DNA of 64,000 nucleotides. Origin: Brachyhypopomus gauderio. Lineage: Eukaryota; Chordata; Actinopteri; Gymnotiformes; Hypopomidae. The stretch covers positions 12,501 to 76,500 of the forward strand of contig NW_027507045.1 in NCBI RefSeq assembly GCF_052324685.1, written 5' to 3'. The notes under the pieces were generated by a model that searched no databases, was not told the origin of the DNA, and saw only the letters and a program-made list of their open reading frames with translations. The first letter of the stretch is position 1; every line of letters begins with the position of its first letter. Below are positions 34,477 to 45,920 of the stretch, one piece after another. The position numbers were made by a program, and so were the translations under genes.

Positions 34477-37060
34477 GTCTACAGTCTCTGCCATTTCTGT
34501 ATCAAAATGACAAAATGACGCACACTTCATGTTCACGTGATCAGTTGCTTAGCCAATATTTTGGATTAGTTTATTGCTTACTTACTGAATGATTAGTTGT
34601 TTTCGTCCTGTTCCTTATGCATGGAAATCATTGCGTTGTTATTATTATAATTTTCTAGACTATTAATTTGCGGGATTTTTCTACATGTATATGTGGTCCC
34701 GCTCCCACATCGCCCTGGACTAATTCAACTCCAGCTCCGGCCAATAACAATTAAATTCTGTCCCGCACCGCAAGATATTCTGTCGGGACCCGCGGGATTA
34801 CCGCGGGAGTGCAGACCTCTACATGACAATTGTGAACAGGAAGGGACTCAGGGCTGATCCCTGATGTAGTCCTACCCCCACTTTAAACTCGTCTGTCATT
34901 CCTATCGCACATCTCACTGCTGTCACACTGTTCGCATACATATCCTGCACTACCCTCACATACTTTTCTGCTACTCCTGACTTCCTCATACAATACCACA
35001 GCTCCTGACTCGGTACTCGATCATAAGCTTTCTCTAAGTCAACAAACACACAATGTAACTCCTGCTGTCCTTCCCTATACTTCTCCATTAACACTCTCAA
35101 AACAAACATAGCATCTGTGGTGCTCTTAGCTGGCATGAAACCATACTGCTGCTCACAGATCTCTACCTCTCCTCTAAGCCTAGCTTCCACTACTCTTTCC
35201 CAGATTTTCAGGCTGTGACTGATCAACTTTATTCCCCTGTAATACTACAGCTCTGAACGTCACCCTTATTCTTTAAAATCGGCACCATTATGCTTCGTCT
35301 CCACTCCTCAGGCATCTTCTGACCTTCCAAGATTCTGTTAAATAAACCAGTTTCCAGTTTCCAAACATTTCCATGCCTCCACTGGAATATCATCCGGTCC
35401 AACTGCCTTACCACACTTCACTCTCCAAACTTACTTCCTCCTTGCTCACCTGAGGCACTTCCTGATTCACAACCTCTACCTCTTCTAACCTTCTTTCCCT
35501 TTCATTCTCTTGATTCATCAGTTCCTCAAAATATTCCTTCCACCTTCCCAATACACTCTCCTCACCAGACAACACATTTCCATCTTTATCCTTTATCATC
35601 CTAACCTGCTGCACATCCTGCCCATCACGGTTTCTCTGTCTGGCCAATCTGTATAGATCCTTTTCCCCTTCCTTAGTGTCCAACTTCTCATACAGCTTGC
35701 TATATGCCTTCTCTTTAGCTTCTGCCACTGCTCTCTTTGCCTTACGACACATCTCCTTGTACCTCTGTCTACTTTCTTCATCTCGATGAAAATCCCAATT
35801 CTTTTTAGCCAACTGCTTTCCTCTCAAACTTTCCTGAACTTCCTCATTCCACCACCACGACTCCTTGTCTATCTTCCTCTATCCTGAGGTCACACCAAGT
35901 ACCTTCCTAGCCACATCCCTCACTGCATTTGAAGTCTCATCCCAGGTATCCAGAACACCACCACCGTTACCCAGTACCTGCCTCACCTCATCCCTGAATT
36001 TTACACCACAATCCTTTAACTTCCACCACCTGATCTTAGGTTTTACTCTCACTCTCTTCCTGTTCTTCACCTCCAAAACCTTTCTACATATCACCATCCT
36101 ATGCTGTTTAGCTACACACTCCCCTGGTAACACCTTGCAATCACTAACCTCTTTTCAGGTTTCGTCTCCTACAGAGGATATAGTCGACATGTGTGCATCT
36201 TCCCCCACTCTTATACGTTACCCTGTGCTCTTCCTTTTTCTTAAAGTAAGTGTTAACTACAGCCATCTTTATCCTTTTAGCAAAATCTACCACCATTTGT
36301 CCTTCTGTATTCCTTTCTTTAACACCATATCTACCCATCACCACTGTTCCCTCCACATGTCCATTTAAATCTGCTTCAATAACCACTCTGTCTTCTTTAG
36401 GAACCTGCAAAACAACTTCTTTCTTCTTTCTCCTCCACATCACAACCTACCTGAGGAGCACAAGCACTGATGACATCTTCAATCTCTAACTTTACACAGA
36501 TCACCCTGTCACTTACTCACTTTACCTCCACTACACTCTTACTAAACTCATCCTTCAGGATTACCCCTACCCCACTTTTCTTCCTGTCTACACCATGATA
36601 AAATAGTTTGAAGTCACCACCAATGCTCCTGGCCTTGCTCCCCTTCCACTTGGTCTCCTGTACACACAGTATATCTGTCTTCCTCCTCTCCATCGCATCA
36701 CCTAGCTCTCTCCCTTTACCTGTCATAGAGCCCACATTCAACGTACCAACTCTAACCTCCACCCTCCTGCTCTGCCTCCTCTCCTTCAGCTTCAGAACCC
36801 TCTTCCCCCCTCTCCTCCTCCTCCTTGTCCCAACAGTAGTCCAATTTCCACTAATGCCCTGTTGGACAACAGCACCAGTGGCTGTCGTTGTTAACCCGGG
36901 CCTCGACCGATCCGGTATGGAATTTCTGTTTTTGATCCGCATCATTTGATTTGGTGCAGTTTTTACACCGGATGCCCTTCCTGACGCAATCCTCTCTATT
37001 TATCCGGGCTTGGGACCGGCACTAAAATACACTGGTGTGTGCACCCTAGTGGCTAGGTTT

Positions 37061-38260
37061 TTCTTGAATTATAATTTCTTGCTATTACAATGTCTAAAGT
37101 TTGTAGTTGGCTTTTATTGAGGAAACTATTATTTGAGTATTGGAAGAACGTGAAACAGGCATAAATGGAAGCAACTGTTAAAATTGGTTATCAAGCAAAG
37201 TGTTAGAAGTTGTCTCTTTCCAATAAATACTGCCTACATTCTCTGTGTGTATATAATGTAGCATTTGGTCATATGTTTCATATAGAAACAGTGCAGTAAT
37301 TTGTTCTATTGTGTAAGACATATAAATGTATGCACGATCAAACACTTTCATCTTCAAAACATTTATAACATGTTAAATCCACTGTAAAAAATATATAAGG
37401 TGTCAGGAATATCACCAGATCCTAGTACTGGCAAAATTGGGGCTTTTGGGAGATCGAATCAAATGAACCAATTGATTTGGAAAATGATTATATCTTGTGA
37501 GACGTTCGAATTATCACAGCAATAGTGACATCTAGGGGTCAACCAGTGCCTAAATCCACAACTGTTTCTGAACAGAAACAGAAGTAATGTGTTTTTTTAT
37601 GAAAAATGACATGAAATATTCCCTTTTAGCATATCGTGTCCCTAAATACATTTTAGTCATGAAAACATATAATTTAGTAGAGAACAGGATTGTTTTAATG
37701 ATGTCATTAAGATGTATTTTTCATTATGACACACTGTTAGGGGATTGATATAGCTGGCGTTATTCATTTTACATCGCAAGGTAGGGAAATGCGTGTGTAA
37801 TTATTTATTAAACATTAAAAGTAATCAGTTGTGTCACAACTGATTACAAGTAATCAGTAAACATTCTGATCTCAGACCAGCTGCTTGAAGTGCGGACTAT
37901 AATCCGCGGAAATATTTGAAACGTATTCGTAACGAAACCCGTGGCTTCCCGCTTTTGATACGGACTTCAAAACAGTGTTTCGGAACACCGTGATTCAGGG
38001 GAGTAAGCACCTCCCGTGAGCTATTGTGCTCAGCGGGGCCTCAAGGCATGCATGGTCTGCAGTAGGAGCACATTCCTAAAATATAATGAATTGCAATTTG
38101 GTCCTGGTCAGTGTGTTGACTATAGAATTTTTAAATGGACATCACTTTCTGGGGTAGTAGGATGACCCAGGAATTTGAGTTTAATCTGCACATATTGTAA
38201 TTTGGTTTGCACAACTTTGTGCTTTTTGGCAGCTAAATGCCTTAACAACTTAGTCATGTT
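37061..38260. other. Unassigned intergenic stretch
   Basis: No gene or recognisable element. It holds a 27-bp palindrome at 37821-37847 followed by a third TAATCAG copy. The sequence is AT-rich on the left and changes to LINE sequence near 38264. Confidence 0.4.
37821..37847. repeat. 27-bp near-perfect palindrome
   Basis: GTAATCAGTTGTG, one central T, then CACAACTGATTAC. All 13 positions in each arm pair. Another AGTAATCAG follows 2 bp later. Confidence 0.75.
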
Positions 38261-38263
38261 GCA

Positions 38264-39860
38264 TTGACACTGGCCTCATGTGCACTGAAGATAATGGTCA
38301 GGAAAGCTGCAGGTCCAGATGGCATCAGCTCAAGGCTCCTGAAGACCTGTGCCGATGAGCTGTGCGGTGTGACCCGGTACCTGTTTCATCTCAGCCTGAG
38401 GTTAGGGAGAGTCCCACAGCTGTGGAAAACATCCTGCCTGGTACCAGTGCCAAATACCCCACACCCCAAAGACCTCAACAGCTACAGGCCGGTAGCACTA
38501 ACATCTCACCTGATGAAGACCCTGGAGAGACTGCTCCTTGTCCACCTCCGCCCACTGGTGAGATCATCAATGAACCCACTTCAGTTTGCCTACCAACCTG
38601 GCATCGTGGATGCCATCATCCACCTGCTACACAGATCTCTATCCCACCTGGAGAATCATGTTCTTTGATCTCTCCAGTGCTTTCAATACCATCCAACCCA
38701 TGCTCCTGAAGGACAAGCTGGAGCGCACTGGACTGGACCACCACTTCACCACATGGATTCTGGACTACCTCACTAACCGACCGCAGTACGTGAGGACAAA
38801 GGGCTGTCAGTCTGACACTGTTGTCTGCAGCACGGGGGCTCCACAGGGAACAGTTCTTGCTCCCTTCTTGTTCACCCTCTACACTGCAGATTTACAGTAG
38901 AGTTCTGCCAGCTGCCACCTGCAGAAGTTCTCTGATGACTCTGCTATCGTTGGCCTAATCAGTGATGGTGATGATGAGGAGTACCGAGGACTGATGCAGG
39001 ACTTTGTGACATGGTGTCAGAAGAACTGCCTGCAGATCAATGCAGGTAAAAGTAAAGAACTGGTGGTGGATTTACGCAGGACTAAACACTCTCATCCGGT
39101 GCCTGTAAACATCCAGGGCACAGACATTGAGATTGTGAGGTCCTACAAATACCTTGGTGTCCACCTTAACACCAAGCTGGACCGGACTGACAACACAGCT
39201 GCTCTCTACAGGAAGGGTCAGAGCAGACTGTATCTCGGAGACTCAGATCCTTTGGTGTGCAGGTGTCACTCCTGAGGACCTTCTTTGATGTTGTGGTGGC
39301 ATCAGCCATATTTTATGGAGTGGTCTGCTGTGGTAGCGGCATCTCCACCGCTGACAGGAAGAGACTGAATAGGATTATCAGGAAGTCCAGCTCTGTTCTC
39401 GGGTGTCCTCTTGACCCAGTGGAGGTGGTGGGAGACAGGAGAATGAAGACTAAGTTAAACACATACTGAAGAGCATGTCCCTCCCCATGCACCACTCTCT
39501 GACTGCACTGAGCAGCTCCTTCAGTGCTGGGCTGAGATGCCACAGGTCCTTCCATCCACACGCCGTCAGACTGTATAACACACGCTGCTCTCAATAGCCT
39601 GTAGTTAATGTTTAACATTGCTACCACATGTAGAACAATGTGCAAATATGCAGTATTCAATATGTCTATGTGCAATATCTCACCATTCATCAGATTATGT
39701 TTTTCAATATCATTATATACAGTATATTGTAAACCTTGTAAATATAGATTTTTGTTTGTTTTTATACTTCCTTTCTCTGTCCGTTCCTCTCCGTTGCTGT
39801 AATATTGCAAATTTCCCCGTTGTGGGAATGATAAAGGATTATCTTATCTTATCTTATCTC
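38264..39860 (+). mobile_element. LINE remnant (L2/CR1 group) with (TTATC)n tail
   Basis: Nearly continuous reverse transcriptase: KAAGPDGISSRLLKTCADEL, SYRPVALTSHLMKTLERLL, FFDLSSAFNTIQPMLLKDKL, GAPQGTVLAPFLFTLYTADL, then TAG, then LQKFSDDSAIVG (catalytic F-S-D-D), YKYLGVHLNTKL and KSSSVLGCPLDPVEVVGDRR. It ends ATAAAGGATTATCTTATC in a pentamer tail. It has no endonuclease domain (5'-truncated), one in-frame stop at about 38898 and frameshifts near 38660 and 39250. Confidence 0.85.
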
Positions 39861-40941
39861 ATATGGCAAACACATTAAACATTACTGAGCTCAAGCTTAA
39901 TTCCAACAACTGCAGGCTGCATTGCAGTGCCTCGTTGTATATGGTGTGACATTAACAAATATAAATATGAGTATGAGATCGACCACTGAAACATAAACAT
40001 CAAACATAAACCAAAACTAAGAATTTGGATGTACCGGTACAAAAAAAATGATCATTAATCACATCAACAACCAAAAATCATTTACTCTCTTACTGATTGA
40101 GCCTTGGGAAAAAAAATCAGTGATCAGGCACCTATGGTCTTAATAACATCACTGCCCCTAATATTTTAATTTATTGGGCTTCAGTGGGTATTTAGGTTTA
40201 TGAGGCCTGTAAACAAACAAGAAAAAATTCTCACAGGTTCACATCCTTTGATAAGGCTCATCTCACATTTGCCTTTTGACCACCTCTAGCACTCATTCCA
40301 ACTCCACACACACACGCACGCACACACACGCGCACACACACGCGCACACACACCTGTTTGGATCCTGGAATGTTGGTGGCTTGCTCATCAGGAGCTCTAC
40401 CTGGAGCTCTCAACTACCCAGTTCAGAGTTTTAGGGTAGATGCCCTGTAATTGGCTGTACTCAATACCATCCTGCCCATCCTTCCAGTCATCCACATCCA
40501 GCATTTACATTAGCCACGGCCCCAAACTCTGCCCCTCCCAACCTGTGGGCTTGGCTAACAAGACATGTGCAGTACTGTTCACCACTCGAAACACGCTCTG
40601 CTCTGCTCTAGCCAACCTCAACCACCCCCACACGATGAGTCCAAAACACAAACTTTAGTATTAGCATTTTGGTCTGCTCAAGTTCTCTAAACCATGTTGT
40701 TTGTATGCCATATCTGGCCCTCTGACTTAACTTAAACAAACTTTCTGTACTCACCAGGTTCTGATTTTGCAGTTCTTTTTCCGGGAAAACTCCGGCGCAT
40801 AGTCACCTGCAGGTCCTGTTCAACGCAATTTGTCATGGGCTTGCTGAAGTAACACCTTCAGGAGTCTGTGCACTCAGATCTCCCCCAAAAAAAATCAACA
40901 GCACAAAAAAGCACAAAAAAAATCAACAGCAATTGGGTATG
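39861..40941. other. Unassigned stretch with an old LTR-like edge
   Basis: Holds a CA-rich microsatellite at about 40301-40352 and no supportable gene. The last 60 bp (AATCAACAGCAATTGGGTAT and onward) resemble 27105-27135, so an older LTR-type repeat flanks the young retrovirus. Confidence 0.45.
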
Positions 40942-40945
40942 GTAT

Positions 40946-42021
40946 TGTAGGAGTGCTCAGATGTGTTCCTGTGGGGGATGCAGGATCTGGTGTTCTTCCA
41001 TAAAACCATGGGGGGCAACAAATGGTGGTTTACCTCAAGAGGTTCCCAGAGCAATGGGATAAAACTGACCATTTGTATTTTAGTTATGTCAGTATGTTTG
41101 TGTGGCATGTTTAGTCTTATTTTGCAGCTTGTTGTGTACTGGGTAAAGGTTATGCTAACAGGATAAGAGTTCCATCACTCCCTGATAAGGTTTGTAGACT
41201 TCACCCCAAAGGGGACAGTCCTGTATGGAATGCACACTGTATGCAAATGTACTCTGATGTCTTTACCAGCAACCTGATTCCCATTGGTTAACCTGGTTTT
41301 TGTGACTGCTGTCCCTTTGAGATGCTGGGGGGATATAAAAAGAGAAGTTTGTGGGTGCAGGGTCTCTTCTTTCATCTGGGCTCTTCTCTTCTCTTCTCTT
41401 CTCTGCTCTTCTCTTCTCTTCTCTGCTCTTCTCTGCTCTTCTCTTCTCTGCTCTTCTCTTCTCTTCGCTTCTTCTTCTTTCATCTGGGTTCTTCTTTCAT
41501 CTGGGCTTCCTTGCTTCCTTTGGGGTCCTTCTCCGTGAGGCAGCCTGCTCCGGTTGGTATCTCTGTTTCCATTAGGTATTATTGTTACTTTAGTCTAGTA
41601 TGGTTGTTATTGTTTTATATTTTGTTGGTTATTGAATAAATCTGGTTAATTGTGTAGCCACGGTCTTCCTTGATTATAGCTATAGTGGGCCAGATGAGCT
41701 CATTATTAGTATCAGTTAAAAGGTAAATCAATGCTAATACCAATTCCCTCTAAAGTATCCCATCTGCTACGCATGTTTATGATAAACCTCTGACAAAGCA
41801 GGCTATTGTTTATAGCAAGGTACTTTATAAAGTTGGTTAGGTATATTCTATAACCTGTACTGATCTATTTGAGAAGTGAGTTCTTTTAGATTCTTACCAA
41901 CTATAATTTGGAGTCAGATATTTAAGTTTTATGCACGTCAATCCTTCTTCTGCACCTATTTCCGTCCTTGGTTGTAGGCAAGCAGGTAGGTTAGTTATAT
42001 CTCATAACTACAACCCCTACA
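40946..42021 (+). repeat. 5' LTR of the young endogenous retrovirus
   Basis: TGTAGG...CCTACA ends form 6-bp inverted termini. TATAAAA is at 41334-41340 (preceded by GGGGGGA) and AATAAA at 41635-41640. Between them lies a (TCTTC)n/(TCTGC) microsatellite of about 90 bp, in the transcript leader. The short open frames in the LTR are incidental and are repeated in the 3' LTR. Confidence 0.95.
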
Positions 42022-42026
42022 GAATT

Positions 42027-42044
42027 TGGAGACCCCGACGTGAT
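42027..42044 (+). promoter_or_regulatory. Primer binding site, tRNA-Trp type
   Basis: TGGAGACCCCGACGTGAT starts 5 bp after the LTR. The avian sarcoma/leukosis virus site for tRNA-Trp, as I recall it, is TGGTGACCCCGACGTGAT, so 17 of 18 positions agree. Confidence 0.8.
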
Positions 42045-42345
42045 ATGGTACTAGTACAGAAATTTGTGTACTAGTGTGATCCAGTACTAGTACAAAGTAA
42101 CCAGTTTACAGTTTTGCAAGCAGATAACGACCGTCCGCCCGGATTGCTGTCTGTGATTCACACCTATGTTGCTGCATCTTTGGGTTTGGTCTCTTCTGAG
42201 GTAAGACAAATATACCCTTCTTTTTAGCAGCAGGGAAAACATAGGTGCACCATACAGACACATTTGTAGAACGGGTCGGATTACCCACCGAGTAGCAGGC
42301 GTGCCGACACGTGCAAAAAGACAAGGATTTTAGCTTGTATACACA

Positions 42346-44202
42346 ATGGCTCAGGGATATGCTAGTGTAGAGGAGCAGGCCTTCATGGAGGATTGGGCTT
42401 TGGAGGTAAAAGAAACTCTGGTTAGCATGCGCATCAAAGGATTGTCGCTAAATGCTAGCAATGAGTTCATTTTAAATTGGCTCTCATCTGAGGGTTGTAA
42501 GCTTAGCACTAGGAGTAAACTCCAACATATTTTATTGAAAAAGCCTAAGCAACACAAACTATTAGCCGCCACAGGCTATTTAGTCCTCCGTAACAGCCTA
42601 ATTTCTTTAGAGCAACACAAGAAAGCACTGGACAGTATGCGCAACTTGGAAAGCCTCCGATCTGAGGAGATCAGGAGAATGCGTTTACAAATAGACAGCT
42701 TTGCGTATGATAAGCTAACTTGGGCACGCCAGAGTGAGGCATTCACTAGGCAAATAGCTAGTCTCCAAAGTAAGTTGAGAGCAGGTACGAACTATGCCTC
42801 AACTTTGGAGAAATGCTGTGATAATGCTGGAATTCCTGTGGCTGCTGTGCGACAGATCTTTAACCCTCAATCTCAAATCATGCCTTTGTTGGATGATACT
42901 GAGGGTGATGAAGATGTTATGTTAATGGCCTTTGCTAACAGTGGATTAGACCAGGCCCGCCAGCAGGGGGTTGTGTTACCATCCCCACCAGCACCAGTCC
43001 TTGCACCTGGGTTAGTGCCACGGCCTCATACAGATAGTGTTTATCAGCAGTCTCCAGCTGAGATACCACAGCTAGCTGAAGCAGCTGGGTTTGCCCAGGC
43101 TGTGGGGTCAAAGCCCACACCCCCACTTGCAGATTTGGTTAAGGAAGACCATGTGGCTGGAAGCCCAAGAAAATGGAGACAAGACAAAAGCAGTCAGGTG
43201 CTCGCAGCAGCAATTCCAGGGTTACCTGAGCACAGGGAGCGTAGTCCTATTTGCACCAGGTCTAAACCTGCTAGTGCATCTAAAGTAGCCGTCATTAAAA
43301 CAATGACAGATCCCAACGGGGAACGCTTCAATGTTAGCCGACAGCTAACTTTTCATGAATGTGCAGCACATTCCAGCGCTGTTGGGATGCTTCCCTGTAA
43401 AGGTCCATTTGAGCCATACTGGAGTGCATTAATGCGTCAAGCTAGCGCTTTTAGCTTAGAACCAAAGGACATTTGGCAAATAGCTCTCACAACTATCCCT
43501 CCAGAGCTAATATCTAAAGCTCCAGAACAACTTCTGGATGGGAGAATCATGACTCCCTTACTGGGAGAAACACACACGGATGTGTTAGCCAGACTGAAAG
43601 ATACCCTTCTAGATATTAGGGGTATGGTTCCGGCAGCTTGGGATAAGATCATTGATGTAAAACAAGGGAAAGAACCGTTTGAACAGTTTGCAGAGCGCCT
43701 TTGGGTAGTTTTTAGGGAGTATTCAGGAATTGAAGAGCCAACTAAGGATAATGAAATCCTGCTACAACTCCTTAAAAATAATGCAGGTCCACATGTGCAG
43801 CAGGCACTAAGTCATGGAGCAAATCCTCCAGATAACACCTTTGACTCCATAGTCAGGTGGGTTATGGGGATGGAGAGTCACTTGAAAACAAACAAGAGAC
43901 CTCTTGCAACAGTTCAGTGGGTAGCTGAGGGTGGAGTTGCTAGCAAACCAAGTACTTCTGAGAAACGTTGCAAATTTTGTAACAAGGCAGGACACCTAAT
44001 TGAGGACTGTTTCAAGTTAAACAAACAGAAGTTTAAAAGGGCACATAAGCCAAAGGAACGACAGGAGGCTAGACCTACTGGTGAATATCAGATGTTAAGA
44101 GAGCAGCTTGCACTGATCAGTCAGCAGTTAGATGCTGTACAAGCGAAGCTCATAACATCTGACCTCAAAAACCTGTCAGATAGAAACAGTGGTCCTCAAT
44201 AA
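42346..44202 (+). CDS. gag: Retroviral Gag polyprotein, intact frame
   Basis: 618 codons, ATG at 42346 about 300 bp after the primer site, stop TAA. The N-terminal ~160 residues are charged and helix-rich (likely matrix, with a probable coiled coil around residues 95-150). A Pro-rich linker follows (residues ~205-260). The capsid-like region contains the major homology region, DVKQGKEPFEQFAERL, at about residues 436-451. One nucleocapsid zinc knuckle, CKFCNKAGHLIEDC (CX2CX4HX4C), lies near residues 541-554. No N-terminal Met-Gly myristoylation signal is present (MAQG). Gag assembles particles and packages RNA. The uninterrupted frame agrees with the young LTRs. Confidence 0.92.
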   Translation: MAQGYASVEEQAFMEDWALEVKETLVSMRIKGLSLNASNEFILNWLSSEGCKLSTRSKLQHILLKKPKQHKLLAATGYLVLRNSLISLEQHKKALDSMRNLESLRSEEIRRMRLQIDSFAYDKLTWARQSEAFTRQIASLQSKLRAGTNYASTLEKCCDNAGIPVAAVRQIFNPQSQIMPLLDDTEGDEDVMLMAFANSGLDQARQQGVVLPSPPAPVLAPGLVPRPHTDSVYQQSPAEIPQLAEAAGFAQAVGSKPTPPLADLVKEDHVAGSPRKWRQDKSSQVLAAAIPGLPEHRERSPICTRSKPASASKVAVIKTMTDPNGERFNVSRQLTFHECAAHSSAVGMLPCKGPFEPYWSALMRQASAFSLEPKDIWQIALTTIPPELISKAPEQLLDGRIMTPLLGETHTDVLARLKDTLLDIRGMVPAAWDKIIDVKQGKEPFEQFAERLWVVFREYSGIEEPTKDNEILLQLLKNNAGPHVQQALSHGANPPDNTFDSIVRWVMGMESHLKTNKRPLATVQWVAEGGVASKPSTSEKRCKFCNKAGHLIEDCFKLNKQKFKRAHKPKERQEARPTGEYQMLREQLALISQQLDAVQAKLITSDLKNLSDRNSGPQ

Positions 44203-44249
44203 GGGTGCGTGGCCTCCATTCCTGTCGGCAGTAATATCCATCATGGTAA

Positions 44250-44804
44250 TCGTATCAAAAATTAGAGCTAACCTTGGAGGCCGGTTATGATTTTTCGCTT
44301 GTTGATACGGGAGCTGCCTCTTCATGTACAGATCCTACACTTCCACTGACTGATGAGCCCACAGTGTTAATTGTTTTATGAGCCGCTCCTTCAAGGGCCA
44401 CAGGTATCAGCCCTTATGAGCTTATGACAGGAAGAGTCATGAAGCTTCCCATTGATCCAGAGGTGTCACCTGCTGATTTGGGTCCATTAATGCATACCAC
44501 TCAGCAAACTATCTTGCAGCAAATGCAAGATAGACTCAAGGTTCTGAATGCTCATGCAGCTCTGAAGCAGCAGCAGTCAGACAGAGCAAATGATGCTCTG
44601 TTTAGTCCGACAACAGAAACCAAGTTCTCAGAAGGAGACTTGGTTCTTATCAGAGTTTTTGTAAAAGACCATGCTTTTGCTCCACGCTGGCACGGACCTT
44701 ATGAAGTCAAAGGAGTTTGCAACAGCTGTATAGCTGTCAAAGCAAGGCAGAAACTAAAGTGGTACCATATGACCCAATGTAAGCTATTCAAACATAGTGA
44801 GTAA
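44250..44804 (+). pseudogene. pol remnant: protease start joined to integrase C-terminus
   Basis: At 44298-44320 the retroviral aspartic protease motif LVDTGAA is visible (active D-T-G at 44304-44312), in a different frame from gag. The frame stops near 44380. Immediately after, and up to 44804, comes the end of integrase: a TGISPYELMTGR stretch and a C-terminal SH3-like segment with the GPY-type RWHGPYEV. The rest of protease, reverse transcriptase, RNase H and the integrase HHCC and DDE core are missing, at least 2.5 kb judged from usual pol lengths (inference). The junction lies near 44383. Confidence 0.85.
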
Positions 44805-44813
44805 ATGTAGAGC

Positions 44814-45914
44814 ATGTTGTTCTGTTTTCATTCTCACATTCACAGACTCACTACTGCAGTTCCATGGATCCCTGATGCTAGGACGGTGACCAAAGAAACC
44901 TGCATTGAGCTAGGACAGCGAGTCAAATTGAGCCACATGCTCGGATGTGGGAGATGGGTATGGAAGTATTTCAAGGGGCCATTCACACCAAATTCACTGA
45001 CAATTTTACCTAAGCAAATAGTTACATGGCCTCCTGGTGTAGCACCAGAACCAAATTGTATAACTCAAATTTGCTGTAATTTAGGTTCCACCCATCCTCC
45101 TACAATTAGTTTTTCTATCCCTATTATCCATGTTCCAAGCCAAGCCAATTCTACAACATGGATAAAACTAAAATCAATTGAGGGTCAAGAAGCAGGTGTT
45201 TTAAGCACATTATACAAGCGAGGAAATAATGAAGTAGATCCTCGGAAGTGCTATAACACAAAAGAACTTGAACCTGCCATGTATGAGTGCACACATATAG
45301 AACCACTCAATTCTACACACAACACATATACATCCCATCTTTTTAATCTTTCTTCTCCACAGGATTATTCTATTACTCCCAAACCTTTTGTTTGGACAAA
45401 ACGTCGGGAAGGCATGTATTGTGTTGGTAGGTGTGAAGCTGACCTAAATTTGTGGACAGGTGCAGAAAATTGCACATGGACACGTAAATATTGTTTCAAT
45501 TTAACGACATGCGGCTACCACAAACCAACACAGTGTCCAAATACATACCCTGTCCCTCTAGCTGGTCTTATTAGAGGAAACATTAATAAGACTCTATTGC
45601 ATGATGTAAACCTTGTTATGGTTCATGTTAATGACAATATTTCAAATATCCTCTCAGCTTATCTGACACATTGTAAAGCCTACACTAAAACATACACATG
45701 GCTCAAAACTCAAATTGAAGATTTGGTGTATGACTACAAAAGCAGATTAGCAGTCCAAATTCCATACTCACAGTCACACATGAAGCGAGATCTATCCTCG
45801 GACATCACTGGATTATTTGGTAGTAGTAATTCACTAATGAACACATACCAAATTTCCAATCACAGTATACATCTTGGCTTACCAATCAGTTTGCAACTGG
45901 TTTTCAACATCTGA
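44814..45914 (+). pseudogene. env: Envelope protein, first part (surface subunit and start of TM)
   Basis: A 366-codon frame beginning 9 bp after the integrase remnant. Cys-rich, with many N-x-S/T sequons, as expected of a surface glycoprotein. A basic SHMKRD step near the 3' end (about 45780) could be the SU/TM cleavage site, followed by a Gly/Ser-rich DITGLFGSSNSL stretch. The frame ends at 45914, and the continuation is in another frame, so a small indel lies within about 45850-45914. I see no gammaretroviral immunosuppressive-domain or CX6CC signature. A real start might be supplied by splicing. Confidence 0.75.
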
Positions 45915-45920
45915 CTAATG

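Larger units (their letters stand above)
32280..34821. mobile_element. hAT-like element inserted in the RTE LINE
   Basis: Ends TAGAGGTCTGCGCGGG and CGGGAGTGCAGACCTCTA are inverted repeats. Target duplication CATGACAA is at 32272-32279 and 34822-34829. Removing the element restores the LINE coding phase across the break. It contains two younger insertions (32583-34028 and 34123-34476), leaving about 740 bp of its own sequence with no transposase. A shorter relative lies at about 52913-53330. Confidence 0.9.
31506..37060 (-). mobile_element. RTE-clade LINE, minus strand, split by a hAT insertion
   Basis: The 5' end is on the right. From about 36945 leftwards come an AP-type endonuclease (VRVGTLNVGSMTGKGREL, ILCVQETKWKGSKARS), linker frames, then reverse transcriptase ([34 protein letters not shown]). 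After the 2.5 kb insert the same reading resumes with the catalytic MMFADDLVIYS and the C-terminal Cys/Arg-rich region (RLRWFGHVQRREERYIG), ending AGVSVEDTQDRARWRSLI. Such ORFs are often mislabelled craniofacial-development-protein-like in fish. Several frameshifts and stops break the frame, so the copy is dead. Confidence 0.88.

Noticed and set aside
36250..36949. Plus-strand open frames across the RTE LINE
   Set aside because: They are shadows of the minus-strand endonuclease ORF.
41175..41640. Several overlapping frames rich in Ser/Leu/Phe or Glu/Arg, repeated at 47280-47745
   Set aside because: They read through the TCTTC-type microsatellite of the LTR; identical copies exist because both LTRs carry it.
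44160..44205. A -1 slippery site at the end of the retroviral gag (C AAA AAC)
   Set aside because: The first base breaks the X XXY pattern, and a stop at 44247 closes the -1 frame before the protease motif.
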